Source: Auanema rhodensis (taxonomy: Eukaryota > Nematoda > Chromadorea > Rhabditida > Rhabditidae). Taken from it: a stretch of DNA of 64,000 bases. Position 1 is the first letter of the stretch; the number at the start of each line of letters is the position of its first letter. The notes under the pieces are model-generated. The model had not been told where the DNA came from. It saw only the letters and a list, made by a program, of their open reading frames with translations, and did not search any database. The position numbers and the translations under genes are program-made. Of this stretch, positions 38,259 to 52,558 are shown piece by piece. The stretch is taken from positions 22,640,688 through 22,704,687 of the forward strand of contig OZ059895.1 of NCBI GenBank assembly GCA_964057225.1, in the 5' to 3' direction.

Positions 38259-40364
38259 CATCATTTTTCAAACGATCATAACTAATTTTTGTATTAAGCG
38301 TTTCTCAATGTAGTATAGTGCATTCGATGCGGATTTTTAAGCTGCGTCGTTCTGTGTTTTCAGATTTGCGCTAGCTTAAAAATGCACCGAGATATCAACT
38401 GATATAAGTTCACACTTATATCCTCGATTTTCACCCTGAAGAATTAATTTTTTCGTTGAATAACAATGTCCATCGTCTTTGCCTTGAAAAAAGAAATCTA
38501 AAAACATCTACTTTTTGCTAAATTATTTTGAAATTTTTCGAAAAAATTTTTGTCAAAATGTTTTTAGAAGCAATGTTGAGTGTACATGGAAACTCAACAT
38601 ACACTAATGCATCATTTTTCAAACGATCATAACTAATTTTTGTATTAAGCGTTTCTCAATGTAGTATAGTGCATTCGATGCGGATTTTTAAGCTGCGTCG
38701 ATCTGTGTTATCAGATTTGCGCTAGCTTAAAAATGCACCGAGATATCAACTAATATATGTTCACACTTATATCCTCGATTTTCACCCTGAAGAATTAATT
38801 TTTTCGTTGAATAACAATGTCCATCGTCTTTGCCTTGAAAAAAGGAATCTAAAAACATCTACTTTTTGCTAAATTATTTTGAAATTTTTCGAAAAAATTT
38901 TTGTCAAAATGTTTTTGGAAGCAATGTTGAGTGCACATGGAAACTCAACATACACTAATGCATCATTTTTCAAACGATCATAACTAATTTTCGTATTAAG
39001 CGTTTCTCAATGTAGTATAGTGCATTCGATGCGGATTTTTAAGCTGCGTCGATCTGTGTTATCAGATTTGCGCTAGCTTAAAAATGCACCGAGATATCAA
39101 CTGATATATGTTCACACTTATATCCTCGATTTTCACCCTGAAGAATTAATTTTTTCGTTGAATAACAATGTCCATCGTCTTTGCCTTGAAAAAAGGAATC
39201 TAAAAACATCTACTTTTTGCTAAATTATTTTGAAATTTTTCGAAAAAATTTTTGTCAAAATGTTTTTGGAAGCAATGTTGAGTGTACATGGAAACTCAAC
39301 ATACACTAATGCATCATTTTTCAAACGATCATAACTAATTTTTGTATTAAGCGTTTCTCAATGTAGTATAGTGCATTCGATGCGGATTTTTAAGCTGCGT
39401 CGTTCTGTGTTATCAGATTTGCGCTAGCTTAAAAATGCACCGAGATATCAACTGATATAAGTTCACACTTATATCCTCGATTTTCACCCTGAAGAATTAA
39501 TTTTTTCGTTGAATAACAATGTCCATCGTCTTTGCCTTGAAAAAAGAAATCTAAAAACATCTACTTTTTGCTAAATTATTTTGAAATTTTTCGAAAAAAT
39601 TTTTGTCAAAATGTTTTTAGAAGCAATGTTGAGTGTACATGGAAACTCAACATACACTAATGCATCATTTTTCAAACGATCATAACTAATTTTTGTATTA
39701 AGCGTTTCTCAATGTAGTATAGTGCATTCGATGCGGATTTTTAAGCTGCGTCGATCTGTGTTATCAGATTTGCGCTAGCTTAAAAATGCACCGAGATATC
39801 AACTGATATATGTTCACACTTATATCCTCGATTTTCACCCTGAAGAATTAATTTTTTCGTTGAATAACAATGTCCATCGTCTTTGCCTTGAAAAAAGGAA
39901 TCTAAAAACATCTACTTTTTGCTAAATTATTTTGAAATTTTTCGAAAAAATTTTTGTCAAAATGTTTTTGGAAGCAATGTTGAGTGTACATGGAAACTCA
40001 ACATACACTAATGCATCATTTTTCAAACGATCATAACTAATTTTCGTATTAAGCGTTTCTCAATGTAGTATAGTGCATTCGATGCGGATTTTTAAGCTGC
40101 GTCGATCTGTGTTATCAGATTTGCGCTAGCTTAAAAATGCACCGAGATATCAACTGATATATGTTCACACTTATATCCTCGATTTTCACCCTGAAGAATT
40201 AATTTTTTCGTTGAATAACAATGTCCATCGTCTTTGCCTTGAAAAAAGGAATCTAAAAACATCTACTTTTTGCTAAATTATTTTGAAATTTTTCGAAAAA
40301 ATTTTTGTCAAAATGTTTTTGGAAGCAATGTTGAGTGTACATGGAAACTCAACATACACTAATG
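38259..40364 (+). repeat. Tandem three-unit module T92 - T149 - C32/T149 (1,053 bp x 2)
   Basis: Units 109-111 and 112-114 share the order T92+A236+A308; plain GTCGATC with T149; and C32+T149. The same trimer appears in tandem again at 43784-45889. Private changes separate the copies: TGTTTTCAG and CTAATATATG, and GAGTGCACATGG, all in the first copy. Confidence 0.85.
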
Positions 40365-42470
40365 CATCATTTTTCAAACGATCATAACTAATTTTTGTAT
40401 TAAGCGTTTCTCAATGTAGTATAGTGCATTCGATGCGGATTTTTAAGCTGCGTCGTTCTGTGTTATCAGATTTGCGCTAGCTTAAAAATGCACCGAGATA
40501 TCAACTGATATAAGTTCACACTTATATCCTCGATTTTCACCCTGAAGAATTAATTTTTTCGTTGAATAACAATGTCCATCGTCTTTGCCTTGAAAAAAAA
40601 AATCTAAAAACATCTACTTTTTGCTAAATTATTTTGAAATTTTTCGAAAAAATTTTTGTCAAAATGTTTTTGGAAGCAATGTTGAGTGTACATGGAAACT
40701 CAACATACACTAATGCATCATTTTTCAAACGATCATAACTAATTTTCGTATTAAGCGTTTCTCAATGTAGTATAGTGCATTCGATGCGGATTTTTAAGCT
40801 GCGTCGATCTGTGTTATCAGATTTGCGCTAGCTTAAAAATGCACCGAGATATCAACTGATATATGTTCACACTTATATCCTCGATTTTCACCCTGAAGAA
40901 TTAATTTTTTCGTTGAATAACAATGTCCATCGTCTTTGCCTTGAAAAAAGAAATCTAAAAACATCTACTTTTTGCTAAATTATTTTGAAATTTTTCGAAA
41001 AAATTTTTGTCAAAATGTTTTTGGAAGCAATGTTGAGTGTACATGGAAACTCAACATACACTAATGCATCATTTTTCAAACGATCATAACTAATTTTTGT
41101 ATTAAGCGTTTCTCAATGTAGTATAGTGCATTCGATGCGGATTTTTAAGCTGCAATGATCTGTGTTATCAGATTTGCGTTAGCTTAAAAATGCACCGAGA
41201 TATCAACTGATATATGTTCACACTTATATCCTCGATTTTCACCCTGAAGAATTAATTTTTTCGTTGAATAACAATGTCCATCGTCTTTGCCTTGAAAAAA
41301 GGAATCTAAAAACATCTACTTTTCGCTAAATTATTTTGAAATTTTTCGAAAAAATTTTTGTCAAAATGTTTTTGGAAGCAATGTTGAGTGTACATGGAAA
41401 CTCAACATACACTAATGCATCATTTTTCAAACGATCATAACTAATTTTCGTATTAAGCGTTTCTCAATGTAGTATAGTGCATTCGATGCGGATTTTTAAG
41501 CTGCGTCGATCTGTGTTATCAGATTTGCGCTAGCTTAAAAATGCACCGAGATATCAACTGATATATGTTCACACTTATATCCTCGATTTTCACCCTGAAG
41601 AATTAATTTTTTCGTTGAATAACAATGTCCATCGTCTTTGCCTTGAAAAAACAAATCTAAAAACATCTACTTTTTGCTAAATTATTTTGAAATTTTTCGA
41701 AAAAATTTTTGTCAAAATGTTTTTGGAAGCAATGTTGAGTGTACATGGAAACTCAACATACACTAATGCATCATTTTTCAAACGATCATAACTAATTTTT
41801 GTATTAAGCGTTTCTCAATGTAGTATAGTGCATTCGATGCGGATTTTTAAGCTGCGTCGATCTGTTTTATCAGATTTGCGCTAGCTTAAAAATGCACCGA
41901 GATATCAACTGATATAAGTTCACACTTATATCCTCGATTTTCACCCTGAAGAATTAATTTTTTCGTTGAATAACAATGTCCATCGTCTTTGCCTTGAAAA
42001 AAGGAATCTAAAAACATCTACTTTTCGCTAAATTATTTTGAAATTTTTCGAAAAAATTTTTGTCAAAATGTTTTTGGAAGCAATGTTGAGTGTACATGGA
42101 AACTCAACATACACTAATGCATCATTTTTCAAACGATCATAACTAATTTTCGTATTAAGCGTTTCTCAATGTAGTATAGTGCATTCGATGCGGATTTTTA
42201 AGCTGCGTCGATCTGTGTTATCAGATTTGCGCTAGCTTAAAAATGCACCGAGATATCAACTGATATATGTTCACACTTATATCCTCGATTTTCACCCTGA
42301 AGAATTAATTTTTTCGTTGAATAACAATGTCCATCGTCTTTGCCTTGAAAAAAGGAATCTAAAAACATCTACTTTTTGCTAAATTATTCTGAAATTTTTC
42401 GAAAAAATTTTTGTCAAAATGTTTTTGGAAGCAATGTTGAGTGTACATGGAAACTCAACATACACTAATG
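40365..42470 (+). repeat. Units 115-120: poly-A variant and second copy of the 31590 module
   Basis: Unit 115 has T92 with GAAAAAAAAAATC, in which both G235 and G236 are replaced by A; only unit 153 (53612) shares this. Unit 116 combines C32, T149 and A236. Units 117-120 repeat the module of 31590-32993. Unit 117 has GCGTTAGC, which breaks the otherwise general GCTAGC, and unit 120 has C270. Confidence 0.8.
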
Positions 42471-43172
42471 CATCATTTTTCAAACGATCATAACTAATTT
42501 TTGTATTAAGCGTTTCTTAATGTAGTATAGTGCATTCGATGCGGATTTTTAAGCTGCGTCGTTCTGTGTTATCAGATTTGCGCTAGCTTAAAAATGCACC
42601 GAGATATCAACTGATATAAGTTCACACTTATATCCTCGATTTTCACCCTGAAGAATTAATTTTTTCGTTGAATAACAATGTCCATCGTCTTTGCCTTGAA
42701 AAAAGAAATCTAAAAACATCTACTTTTTGCTAAATTATTTTGAAATTTTTCGAAAAAATTTTTGTCAAAATGTTTTTAGAAGCAATGTTGAGTGTACATG
42801 GAAACTCAACATACACTAATGCATCATTTTTCAAACGATCATAACTAATTTTTGTATTAAGCGTTTCTCAATGTAGTATAGTGCATTCGATGCGGATTTT
42901 TAAGCTGCAATGATCTGTGTTATCAGATTTGCGCTAGCTTAAAAATGCACCGAGATATCAACTGATATAAGTTCACACTTATATCCTCGATTTTCACCCT
43001 GAAGAATTAATTTTTTCGTTGAATAACAATGTCCATCGTCTTTGCCTTGAAAAAAGAAATCTAAAAACATCTACTTTTTGCTAAATTATTTTGAAATTTT
43101 TCGAAAAAATTTTTGTCAAAATGTTTTTGGAAGCAATGTTGAGTGTACATGGAAACTCAACATACACTAATG
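42471..43172 (+). repeat. Units 121-122: T92 and AAT88 units before the deletion
   Basis: Unit 121 has TTTCTTAATG (private), T92, A236 and A308. Unit 122 has AAT88 and A236. They are the first two units of the common T92-AAT88 series. The next unit carries AAT88, T149 and T212 and is truncated at 43482. Confidence 0.82.
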
Positions 43173-43783
43173 CATCATTTTTCAAACGATCATAACTAAT
43201 TTTTGTATTAAGCGTTTCTCAATGTAGTATAGTGCATTCGATGCGGATTTTTAAGCTGCAATGATCTGTGTTATCAGATTTGCGCTAGCTTAAAAATGCA
43301 CCGAGATATCAACTGATATATGTTCACACTTATATCCTCGATTTTCACCCTGAAGAATTAATTTTTTCGTTGAATAACAATGTTCATCGTCTTTGCCTTG
43401 AAAAAAGGAATCTAAAAACATCTACTTTTTGCTAAATTATTTTGAAATTTTTCGAAAAAATTTTTGTCAAAATGTTTTTGGATGTAGTATAGTGCATTCG
43501 ATGCGGATTTTTAAGCTGCGTCGATCTGTGTTATCAGATTTGCGCTAGCTTAAAAATGCACCGAGATATCAACTGATATATGTTCACACTTATATCCTCG
43601 ATTTTCACCCTGAAGAATTAATTTTTTCGTTGAATAACAATGTCCATCGTCTTTGCCTTGAAAAAAGGAATCTAAAAACATCTACTTTTTGCTAAATTAT
43701 TTTGAAATTTTTCGAAAAAATTTTTGTCAAAATGTTTTTGGAAGCAATGTTGAGTGTACATGGAAACTCAACATACACTAATG
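43173..43783 (+). repeat. Fused unit pair with a 91-bp deletion at 43482/43483
   Basis: Unit 123 runs normally to unit position 310 (TTTTTGGA, ending at 43482) and is followed directly by TGTAGTATAG, position 51 of the next unit. Positions 311-351 and 1-50 are missing, 91 bases in all, giving a 611-bp fused pair. The breakpoint has a 1-bp overlap (A). A CAATGT direct repeat lies close by, at positions 313-318 and 48-53, but is not exactly at the join. The lost part contains the whole nearly invariant segment with the 9-bp dyad. All later units are in the shifted register. Confidence 0.95.
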
Positions 43784-45889
43784 CATCATTTTTCAAACGA
43801 TCATAACTAATTTTTGTATTAAGCGTTTCTCAATGTAGTATAGTGCATTCGATGCGGATTTTCAAGCTGCGTCGTTCTGTGTTATCAGATTTGCGCTAGC
43901 TTAAAAATGCACCGAGATATCAACTGATATAAGTTCACACTTATATCCTCGATTTTCACCCTGAAGAATTAATTTTTTCGTTGAATAACAATGTCCATCG
44001 TCTTTGCCTTGAAAAAAGAAATCTAAAAACATCTACTTTTTGCTAAATTATTTTGAAATTTTTCGAAAAAATTTTTGTCAAAATGTTTTTAGAAGCAATG
44101 TTGAGTGTACATGGAAACTCAACATACACTAATGCATCATTTTTCAAACGATCATAACTAATTTTTGTATTAAGCGTTTCTCAATGTAGTATAGTGCATT
44201 CGATGCGGATTTTTAAGCTGCGTCGATCTGTGTTATCAGATTTGCGCTAGCTTAAAAATGCACCGAGATATCAACTGATATATGTTCACACTTATATCCT
44301 CGATTTTCACCCTGAAGAATTAATTTTTTCGTTGAATAACAATGTCCATCGTCTTTGCTTTGAAAAAAGGAATCTAAAAACATCTACTTTTTGCTAAATT
44401 ATTTTGAAATTTTTCGAAAAAATTTTTGTCAAAATGTTTTTGGAAGCAATGTTGAGTGTACATGGAAACTCAACATACACTAATGCATCATTTTTCAAAC
44501 GATCATAACTAATTTTCGTATTAAGCGTTTCTCAATGTAGTATAGTGCATTCGATGCGGATTTTTAAGCTGCGTCGATCTGTGTTATCAGATTTGCGCTA
44601 GCTTAAAAATGCACCGAGATATCAACTGATATATGTTCACACTTATATCCTCGATTTTCACCCTGAAGAATTAATTTTTTCGTTGAATAACAATGTCCAT
44701 CGTCTTTGCCTTGAAAAAAGGAATCTAAAAACATCTACTTTTTGCTAAATTATTTTGAAATTTTTCGAAAAAATTTTTGTCAAAATGTTTTTGGAAGCAA
44801 TGTTGAGTGTACATGGAAACTCAACATACACTAATGCATCATTTTTCAAACGATCATAACTAATTTTTGTATTAAGCGTTTCTCAATGTAGTATAGTGCA
44901 TTCGATGCGGATTTTCAAGCTGCGTCGTTCTGTGTTATCAGATTTGCGCTAGCTTAAAAATGCACCGAGATATCAACTGATATAAGTTCACACTTATATC
45001 CTCGATTTTCACCCTGAAGAATTAATTTTTTCGTTGAATAACAATGTCCATCGTCTTTGCCTTGAAAAAAGAAATCTAAAAACATCTACTTTTTGCTAAA
45101 TTATTTTGAAATTTTTCGAAAAAATTTTTGTCAAAATGTTTTTAGAAGCAATGTTGAGTGTACATGGAAACTCAACATACACTAATGCATCATTTTTCAA
45201 ACGATCATAACTAATTTTTGTATTAAGCGTTTCTCAATGTAGTATAGTGCATTCGATGCGGATTTTTAAGCTGCGTCGATCTGTGTTATCAGATTTGCGC
45301 TAGCTTAAAAATGCACCGAGATATCAACTGATATATGTTCACACTTATATCCTCGATTTTCACCCTGAAGAATTAATTTTTTCGTTGAATAACAATGTCC
45401 ATCGTCTTTGCTTTGAAAAAAGGAATCTAAAAACATCTACTTTTTGCTAAATTATTTTGAAATTTTTCGAAAAAATTTTTGTCAAAATGTTTTTGGAAGC
45501 AATGTTGAGTGTACATGGAAACTCAACATACACTAATGCATCATTTTTCAAACGATCATAACTAATTTTCGTATTAAGCGTTTCTCAATGTAGTATAGTG
45601 CATTCGATGCGGATTTTTAAGCTGCGTCGATCTGTGTTATCAGATTTGCGCTAGCTTAAAAATGCACCGAGATATCAACTGATATATGTTCACACTTATA
45701 TCCTCGATTTTCACCCTGAAGAATTAATTTTTTCGTTGAATAACAATGTCCATCGTCTTTGCCTTGAAAAAAGGAATCTAAAAACATCTACTTTTTGCTA
45801 AATTATTTTGAAATTTTTCGAAAAAATTTTTGTCAAAATGTTTTTGGAAGCAATGTTGAGTGTACATGGAAACTCAACATACACTAATG
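43784..45889 (+). repeat. Tandem three-unit module with private markers (1,053 bp x 2)
   Basis: Units 125-127 and 128-130 are nearly identical. The first unit of each has ATTTTCAAGC (C80) with T92, A236 and A308; the second has TCTTTGCTTTG and T149; the third C32 and T149. ATTTTCAAGC and GCTTTG were noticed only in these two copies, so this is a very recent tandem duplication of the trimer also seen at 38259-40364. Confidence 0.92.
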
Positions 45890-48697
45890 CATCATTTTTC
45901 AAACGATCATAACTAATTTTTGTATTAAGCGTTTCTCAATGTAGTATAGTGCATTCGATGCGGATTTTTAAGCTGCGTCGTTCTGTGTTATCAGATTTGC
46001 GCTAGCTTAAAAATGCACCGAGATATCAACTGATATAAGTTCACACTTATATCCTCGATTTTCACCCTGAAGAATTAATTTTTTCGTTGAATAACAATGT
46101 CCATCGTCTTTGCCTTGAAAAAAGAAATCTAAAAACATCTACTTTTTGCTAAATTATTTTGAAATTTTTCGAAAAAATTTTTGTCAAAATGTTTTTAGAA
46201 GCAATGTTGAGTGTACATGGAAACTCAACATACACTAATGCATCATTTTTCAAACGATCATAACTAATTTTTGTATTAAGCGTTTCTCAATGTAGTATAG
46301 TGCATTCGATGCGGATTTTTAAGCTGCAATGATCTGTGTTATCAGATTTGCGCTAGCTTAAAAATGCACCGAGATATCAACTGATATAAGTTCACACTTA
46401 TATCCTCGATTTTCACCCTGAAGAATTAATTTTTTCGTTGAATAACAATGTCCATCGTCTTTGCCTTGAAAAAAGAAATCTAAAAACATCTACTTTTTGC
46501 TAAATTATTTTGAAATTTTTCGAAAAAATTTTTGTCAAAATGTTTTTGGAAGCAATGTTGAGTGTACATGGAAACTCAACATACACTAATGCATCATTTT
46601 TCAAACGATCATAACTAATTTTTGTATTAAGCGTTTCTCAATGTAGTATAGTGCATTCGATGCGGATTTTTAAGCTGCAATGATCTGTGTTATCAGATTT
46701 GCGCTAGCTTAAAAATGCACCGAGATATCAACTGATATATGTTCACACTTATATCCTCGATTTTCACCCTGAAGAATTAATTTTTTCGTTGAATAACAAT
46801 GTCCATCGTCTTTGCCTTGAAAAAAGGAATCTAAAAACATCTACTTTTCGCTAAATTATTTTGAAATTTTTCGAAAAAATTTTTGTCAAAATGTTTTTGG
46901 AAGCAATGTTGAGTGTACATGGAAACTCAACATACACTAATGCATCATTTTTCAAACGATCATAACTAATTTTCGTATTAAGCGTTTCTCAATGTAGTAT
47001 AGTGCATTCGATGCGGATTTTTAAGCTGCGTCGATCTGTGTTATCAGATTTGCGCTAGCTTAAAAATGCACCGAGATATCAACTGATATATGTTCACACT
47101 TATATCCTCGATTTTCACCCTGAAGAATTAATTTTTTCGTTGAATAACAATGTCCATCGTCTTTGCCTTGAAAAAACAAATCTAAAAACATCTACTTTTT
47201 GCTAAATTATTTTGAAATTTTTCGAAAAAATTTTTGTCAAAATGTTTTTGGAAGCAATGTTGAGTGTACATGGAAACTCAACATACACTAATGCATCATT
47301 TTTCAAACGATCATAACTAATTTTTGTATTAAGCGTTTCTCAATGTAGTATAGTGCATTCGATGCGGATTTTTAAGCTGCGTCGATCTGTTTTATCAGAT
47401 TTGCGCTAGCTTAAAAATGCACCGAGATATCAACTGATATAAGTTCACACTTATATCCTCGATTTTCACCCTGAAGAATTAATTTTTTCGTTGAATAACA
47501 ATGTCCATCGTCTTTGCCTTGAAAAAAGGAATCTAAAAACATCTACTTTTCGCTAAATTATTTTGAAATTTTTCGAAAAAATTTTTGTCAAAATGTTTTT
47601 GGAAGCAATGTTGAGTGTACATGGAAACTCAACATACACTAATGCATCATTTTTCAAACGATCATAACTAATTTTCGTATTAAGCGTTTCTCAATGTAGT
47701 ATAGTGCATTCGATGCGGATTTTTAAGCTGCGTCGATCTGTGTTATCAGATTTGCGCTAGCTTAAAAATGCACCGAGATATCAACTGATATATGTTCACA
47801 CTTATATCCTCGATTTTCACCCTGAAGAATTAATTTTTTCGTTGAATAACAATGTCCATCGTCTTTGCCTTGAAAAAAGGAATCTAAAAACATCTACTTT
47901 TTGCTAAATTATTTTGAAATTTTTCGAAAAAATTTTTGTCAAAATGTTTTTGGAAGCAATGTTGAGTGTACATGGAAACTCAACATACACTAATGCATCA
48001 TTTTTCAAACGATCATAACTAATTTTTGTATTAAGCGTTTCTCAATGTAGTATAGTGCATTCGATGCGGATTTTTAAGCTGCGTCGATCTGTTTTATCAG
48101 ATTTGCGCTAGCTTAAAAATGCACCGAGATATCAACTGATATAAGTTCACACTTATATCCTCGATTTTCACCCTGAAGAATTAATTTTTTCGTTGAATAA
48201 CAATGTCCATCGTCTTTGCCTTGAAAAAAGGAATCTAAAAACATCTACTTTTCGCTAAATTATTTTGAAATTTTTCGAAAAAATTTTTGTCAAAATGTTT
48301 TTGGAAGCAATGTTGAGTGTACATGGAAACTCAACATACACTAATGCATCATTTTTCAAACGATCATAACTAATTTTCGTATTAAGCGTTTCTCAATGTA
48401 GTATAGTGCATTCGATGCGGATTTTTAAGCTGCGTCGATCTGTGTTATCAGATTTGCGCTAGCTTAAAAATGCACCGAGATATCAACTGATATATGTTCA
48501 CACTTATATCCTCGATTTTCACCCTGAAGAATTAATTTTTTCGTTGAATAACAATGTCCATCGTCTTTGCCTTGAAAAAAGGAATCTAAAAACATCTACT
48601 TTTTGCTAAATTATTTTGAAATTTTTCGAAAAAATTTTTGTCAAAATGTTTTTGGAAGCAATGTTGAGTGTACATGGAAACTCAACATACACTAATG
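45890..48697 (+). repeat. Units 131-138: T92-AAT88 start, third copy of the 31590 module, repeated C32/T98 pairs
   Basis: Units 131-132 are T92 and AAT88 types with A236. Units 133-136 repeat AAT88/C258, C32/CA235, T98/C258, C32/T149. Units 137-138 repeat the last two types, so T98/C258 - C32/T149 occurs as two 702-bp pairs at 47294-48697. Confidence 0.84.
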
Positions 48698-51600
48698 CAT
48701 CATTTTTCAAACGATCATAACTAATTTTTGTATTAAGCGTTTCTCAATGTAGTATAGTGCATTCGATGCGGATTTTTAAGCTGCGTCGTTCTGTGTTATC
48801 AGATTTGCGCTAGCTTAAAAATGCACCGAGATATCAACTGATATAAGTTCACACTTATATCCTCGATTTTCACCCTGAAGAATTAATTTTTTCGTTGAAT
48901 AACAATGTCCATCGTCTTTGCCTTGAAAAAAGAAATCTAAAAACATCTACTTTTTGCTAAATTATTTTGAAATTTTTCGAAAAAATTTTTGTCAAAATGT
49001 TTTTAGAAGCAATGTTGAGTGTACATGGAAACTCAACATACACTAATGCATCATTTTTCAAACGATCATAACTAATTTTTGTATTAAGCGTTTCTCAATG
49101 TAGTATAGTGCATTCGATGCGGATTTTTAAGCTGCAATGATCTGTGTTATCAGATTTGCGCTAGCTTAAAAATGCACCGAGATATCAACTGATATAAGTT
49201 CACACTTATATCCTCGATTTTCACCCTGAAGAATTAATTTTTTCGTTGAATAACAATGTCCATCGTCTTTGCCTTGAAAAAAGAAATCTAAAAACATCTA
49301 CTTTTTGCTAAATTATTTTGAAATTTTTCGAAAAAATTTTTGTCAAAATGTTTTTTGAAGCAATGTTGAGTGTACATGGAAACTCAACATACACTAATGC
49401 ATCATTTTTCAAACGATCATAACTAATTTTTGTATTAAGCGTTTCTCAATGTAGTATAGTGCATTCGATGCAGATTTTTAAGCTGCGTCGATCTGTGTTA
49501 TCAGATTTGCGCTAGCTTAAAAATGCACCGAGATATCAACTGATATATGTTCACACTTATATCCTCGATTTTCACCCTGAAGAATTAATTTTTTCGTTGA
49601 ATAACAATGTCCATCGTCTTTGCCTTGAAAAAAGGAATCTAAAAACATCTACTTTTTGCTAAATTATTTTGAAATTTTTCGAAAAAATTTTTGTCAAAAT
49701 GTTTTTGGAAGCAATGTTGAGTGTACATGGAAACTCAACATACACTAATGCATCATTTTTCAAACGATCATAACTAATTTTTGTATTAAGCGTTTCTCAA
49801 TGTAGTATAGTGCATTCGATGCGGATTTTTAAGCTGCGTCGATCTGTTTTATCAGATTTGCGCTAGCTTAAAAATGCACCGAGATATCAACTGATATAAG
49901 TTCACACTTATATCCTCGATTTTCACTCTGAAGAATTAATTTTTTCGTTGAATAACAATGTCCATCGTCTTTGCCTTGAAAAAACAAATCTAAAAACATC
50001 TACTTTTTGCTAAATTATTTTGAAATTTTTCGAAAAAATTTTTGTCAAAATGTTTTTGGAAGCAATGTTGAGTGTACATGGAAACTCAACATACACTAAT
50101 GCATCATTTTTCAAACGATCATAACTAATTTTTGTATTAAGCGTTTCTCAATGTAGTATAGTGCATTCGATGCGGATTTTTAAGCTGCGTCGATCTGTTT
50201 TATCAGATTTGCGCTAGCTTAAAAATGCACCGAGATATCAACTGATATAAGTTCACACTTATATCCTCGATTTTCACCCTGAAGAATTAATTTTTTCGTT
50301 GAATAACAATGTCCATCGTCTTTGCCTTGAAAAAAGGAATCTAAAAACATCTACTTTTCGCTAAATTATTTTGAAATTTTTCGAAAAAATTTTTGTCAAA
50401 ATGTTTTTGGAAGCAATGTTGAGTGTACATGGAAACTCAACATACACTAATGCATCATTTTTCAAACGATCATAACTAATTTTCGTATTAAGCGTTTCTC
50501 AATGTAGTATAGTGCATTCGATGCGGATTTTTAAGCTGCGTCGATCTGTGTTATCAGATTTGCGCTAGCTTAAAAATGCACCGAGATATCAACTGATATA
50601 TGTTCACACTTATATCCTCGATTTTCACCCTGAAGAATTAATTTTTTCGTTGAATAACAATGTCCATCGTCTTTGCCTTGAAAAAAGGAATCTAAAAACA
50701 TCTACTTTTTGCTAAATTATTTTGAAATTTTTCGAAAAAATTTTTGTCAAAATGTTTTTGGAAGCAATGTTGAGTGTACATGGAAACTCAACATACACTA
50801 ATGCATCATTTTTCAAACGATCATAACTAATTTTTGTATTAAGCGTTTCTCAATGTAGTATAGTGCATTCGATGCGGATTTTTAAGCTGCGTCGATCTGT
50901 GTTATCAGATTTGCGCTAGCTTAAAAATGCACCGAGATATCAACTGATATATGTTCACACTTATATCCTCGATTTTCACCCTGAAGAATTAATTTTTTCG
51001 TTGAATAACAATGTCCATCGTCTTTGCCTTGAAAAAAGGAATCTAAAAACATCTACTTTTTGCTAAATTATTTTGAAATTTTTCGAAAAAATTTTTGTCA
51101 AAATGTTTTTGGAAGCAATGTTGAGTGTACATGGAAACTCAACATACACTAATGCATCATTTTTCAAACGATCATAACTAATTTTTGTATTAAGCGTTTC
51201 TCAATGTAGTATAGTGCATTCGATGCGGATTTTTAAGCTGCGTCGATCTGTTTTATCAGATTTGCGCTAGCTTAAAAATGCACCGAGATATCAACTGATA
51301 TAAGTTCACACTTATATCCTCGATTTTCACCCTGAAGAATTAATTTTTTCGTTGAATAACAATGTCCATCGTCTTTGCCTTGAAAAAAGGAATCTAAAAA
51401 CATCTACTTTTCGCTAAATTATTTTGAAATTTTTCGAAAAAATTTTTGTCAAAATGTTTTTGGAAGCAATGTTGAGTGTACATGGAAACTCAACATACAC
51501 TAATGCATCATTTTTCAAACGATCATAACTAATTTTCGTATTAAGCGTTTCTCAATGTAGTATAGTGCATTCGATGCGGATTTTTAAGCTGCGTCGATCT

Positions 51601-52558
51601 GTGTTATCAGATTTGCGCTAGCTTAAAAATGCACCGAGATATCAACTGATATATGTTCACACTTATATCCTCGATTTTCACCCTGAAGAATTAATTTTTT
51701 CGTTGAATAACAATGTCCATCGTCTTTGCCTTGAAAAAAGGAATCTAAAAACATCTACTTTTTGCTAAATTATTTTGAAATTTTTCGAAAAAATTTTTGT
51801 CAAAATGTTTTTGGAAGCAATGTTGAGTGTACATGGAAACTCAACATACACTAATGCATCATTTTTCAAACGATCATAACTAATTTTTGTATTAAGCGTT
51901 TCTCAATGTAGTATAGTGCATTCGATGCGGATTTTTAAGCTGCAATGATCTGTGTTATCAGATTTGCGCTAGCTTAAAAATGCACCGAGATATCAACTGA
52001 TATAAGTTCACACTTATATCCTCGATTTTCACCCTGAAGAATTAATTTTTTCGTTGAATAACAATGTCCATCGTCTTTGCCTTGAAAAAAGAAATCTAAA
52101 AACATCTACTTTTTGCTAAATTATTTTGAAATTTTTCGAAAAAATTTTTGTCAAAATGTTTTTGGAAGCAATGTTGAGTGTACATGGAAACTCAACATAC
52201 ACTAATGCATCATTTTTCAAACGATCATAACTAATTTTTGTATTAAGCGTTTCTCAATGTAGTATAGTGCATTCGATGCAGATTTTTAAGCTGCGTCGAT
52301 CTGTGTTATCAGATTTGCGCTAGCTTAAAAATGCACCGAGATATCAACTGATATATGTTCACACTTATATCCTCGATTTTCACCCTGAAGAATTAATTTT
52401 TTCGTTGAATAACAATGTCCATCGTCTTTGCCTTGAAAAAAGGAATCTAAAAACATCTACTTTTTGCTAAATTATTTTGAAATTTTTCGAAAAAATTTTT
52501 GTCAAAATGTTTTTGGAAGCAATGTTGAGTGTACATGGAAACTCAACATACACTAATG
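48698..52558 (+). repeat. Units 139-149: modules leading to the seven-unit repeat
   Basis: Units 139-141 are the T92-AAT88-A73 module (unit 140 has a private GTTTTTTGAAG). Unit 142 has T98 and CA235 with TTTCACTCTG, a rare change shared with units 150 and 157 only. Units 143-144 and 146-147 are T98/C258 - C32/T149 pairs separated by a T149 unit. Units 148-149 are AAT88 then A73. Unit 142 looks like the precursor of the first unit of the repeat that follows. Confidence 0.82.

Noticed and set aside
43433-43530. Insertion of a mobile element at the disrupted unit junction
   Set aside because: No foreign sequence or target-site duplication; the join is simply two unit parts with 91 bases missing.
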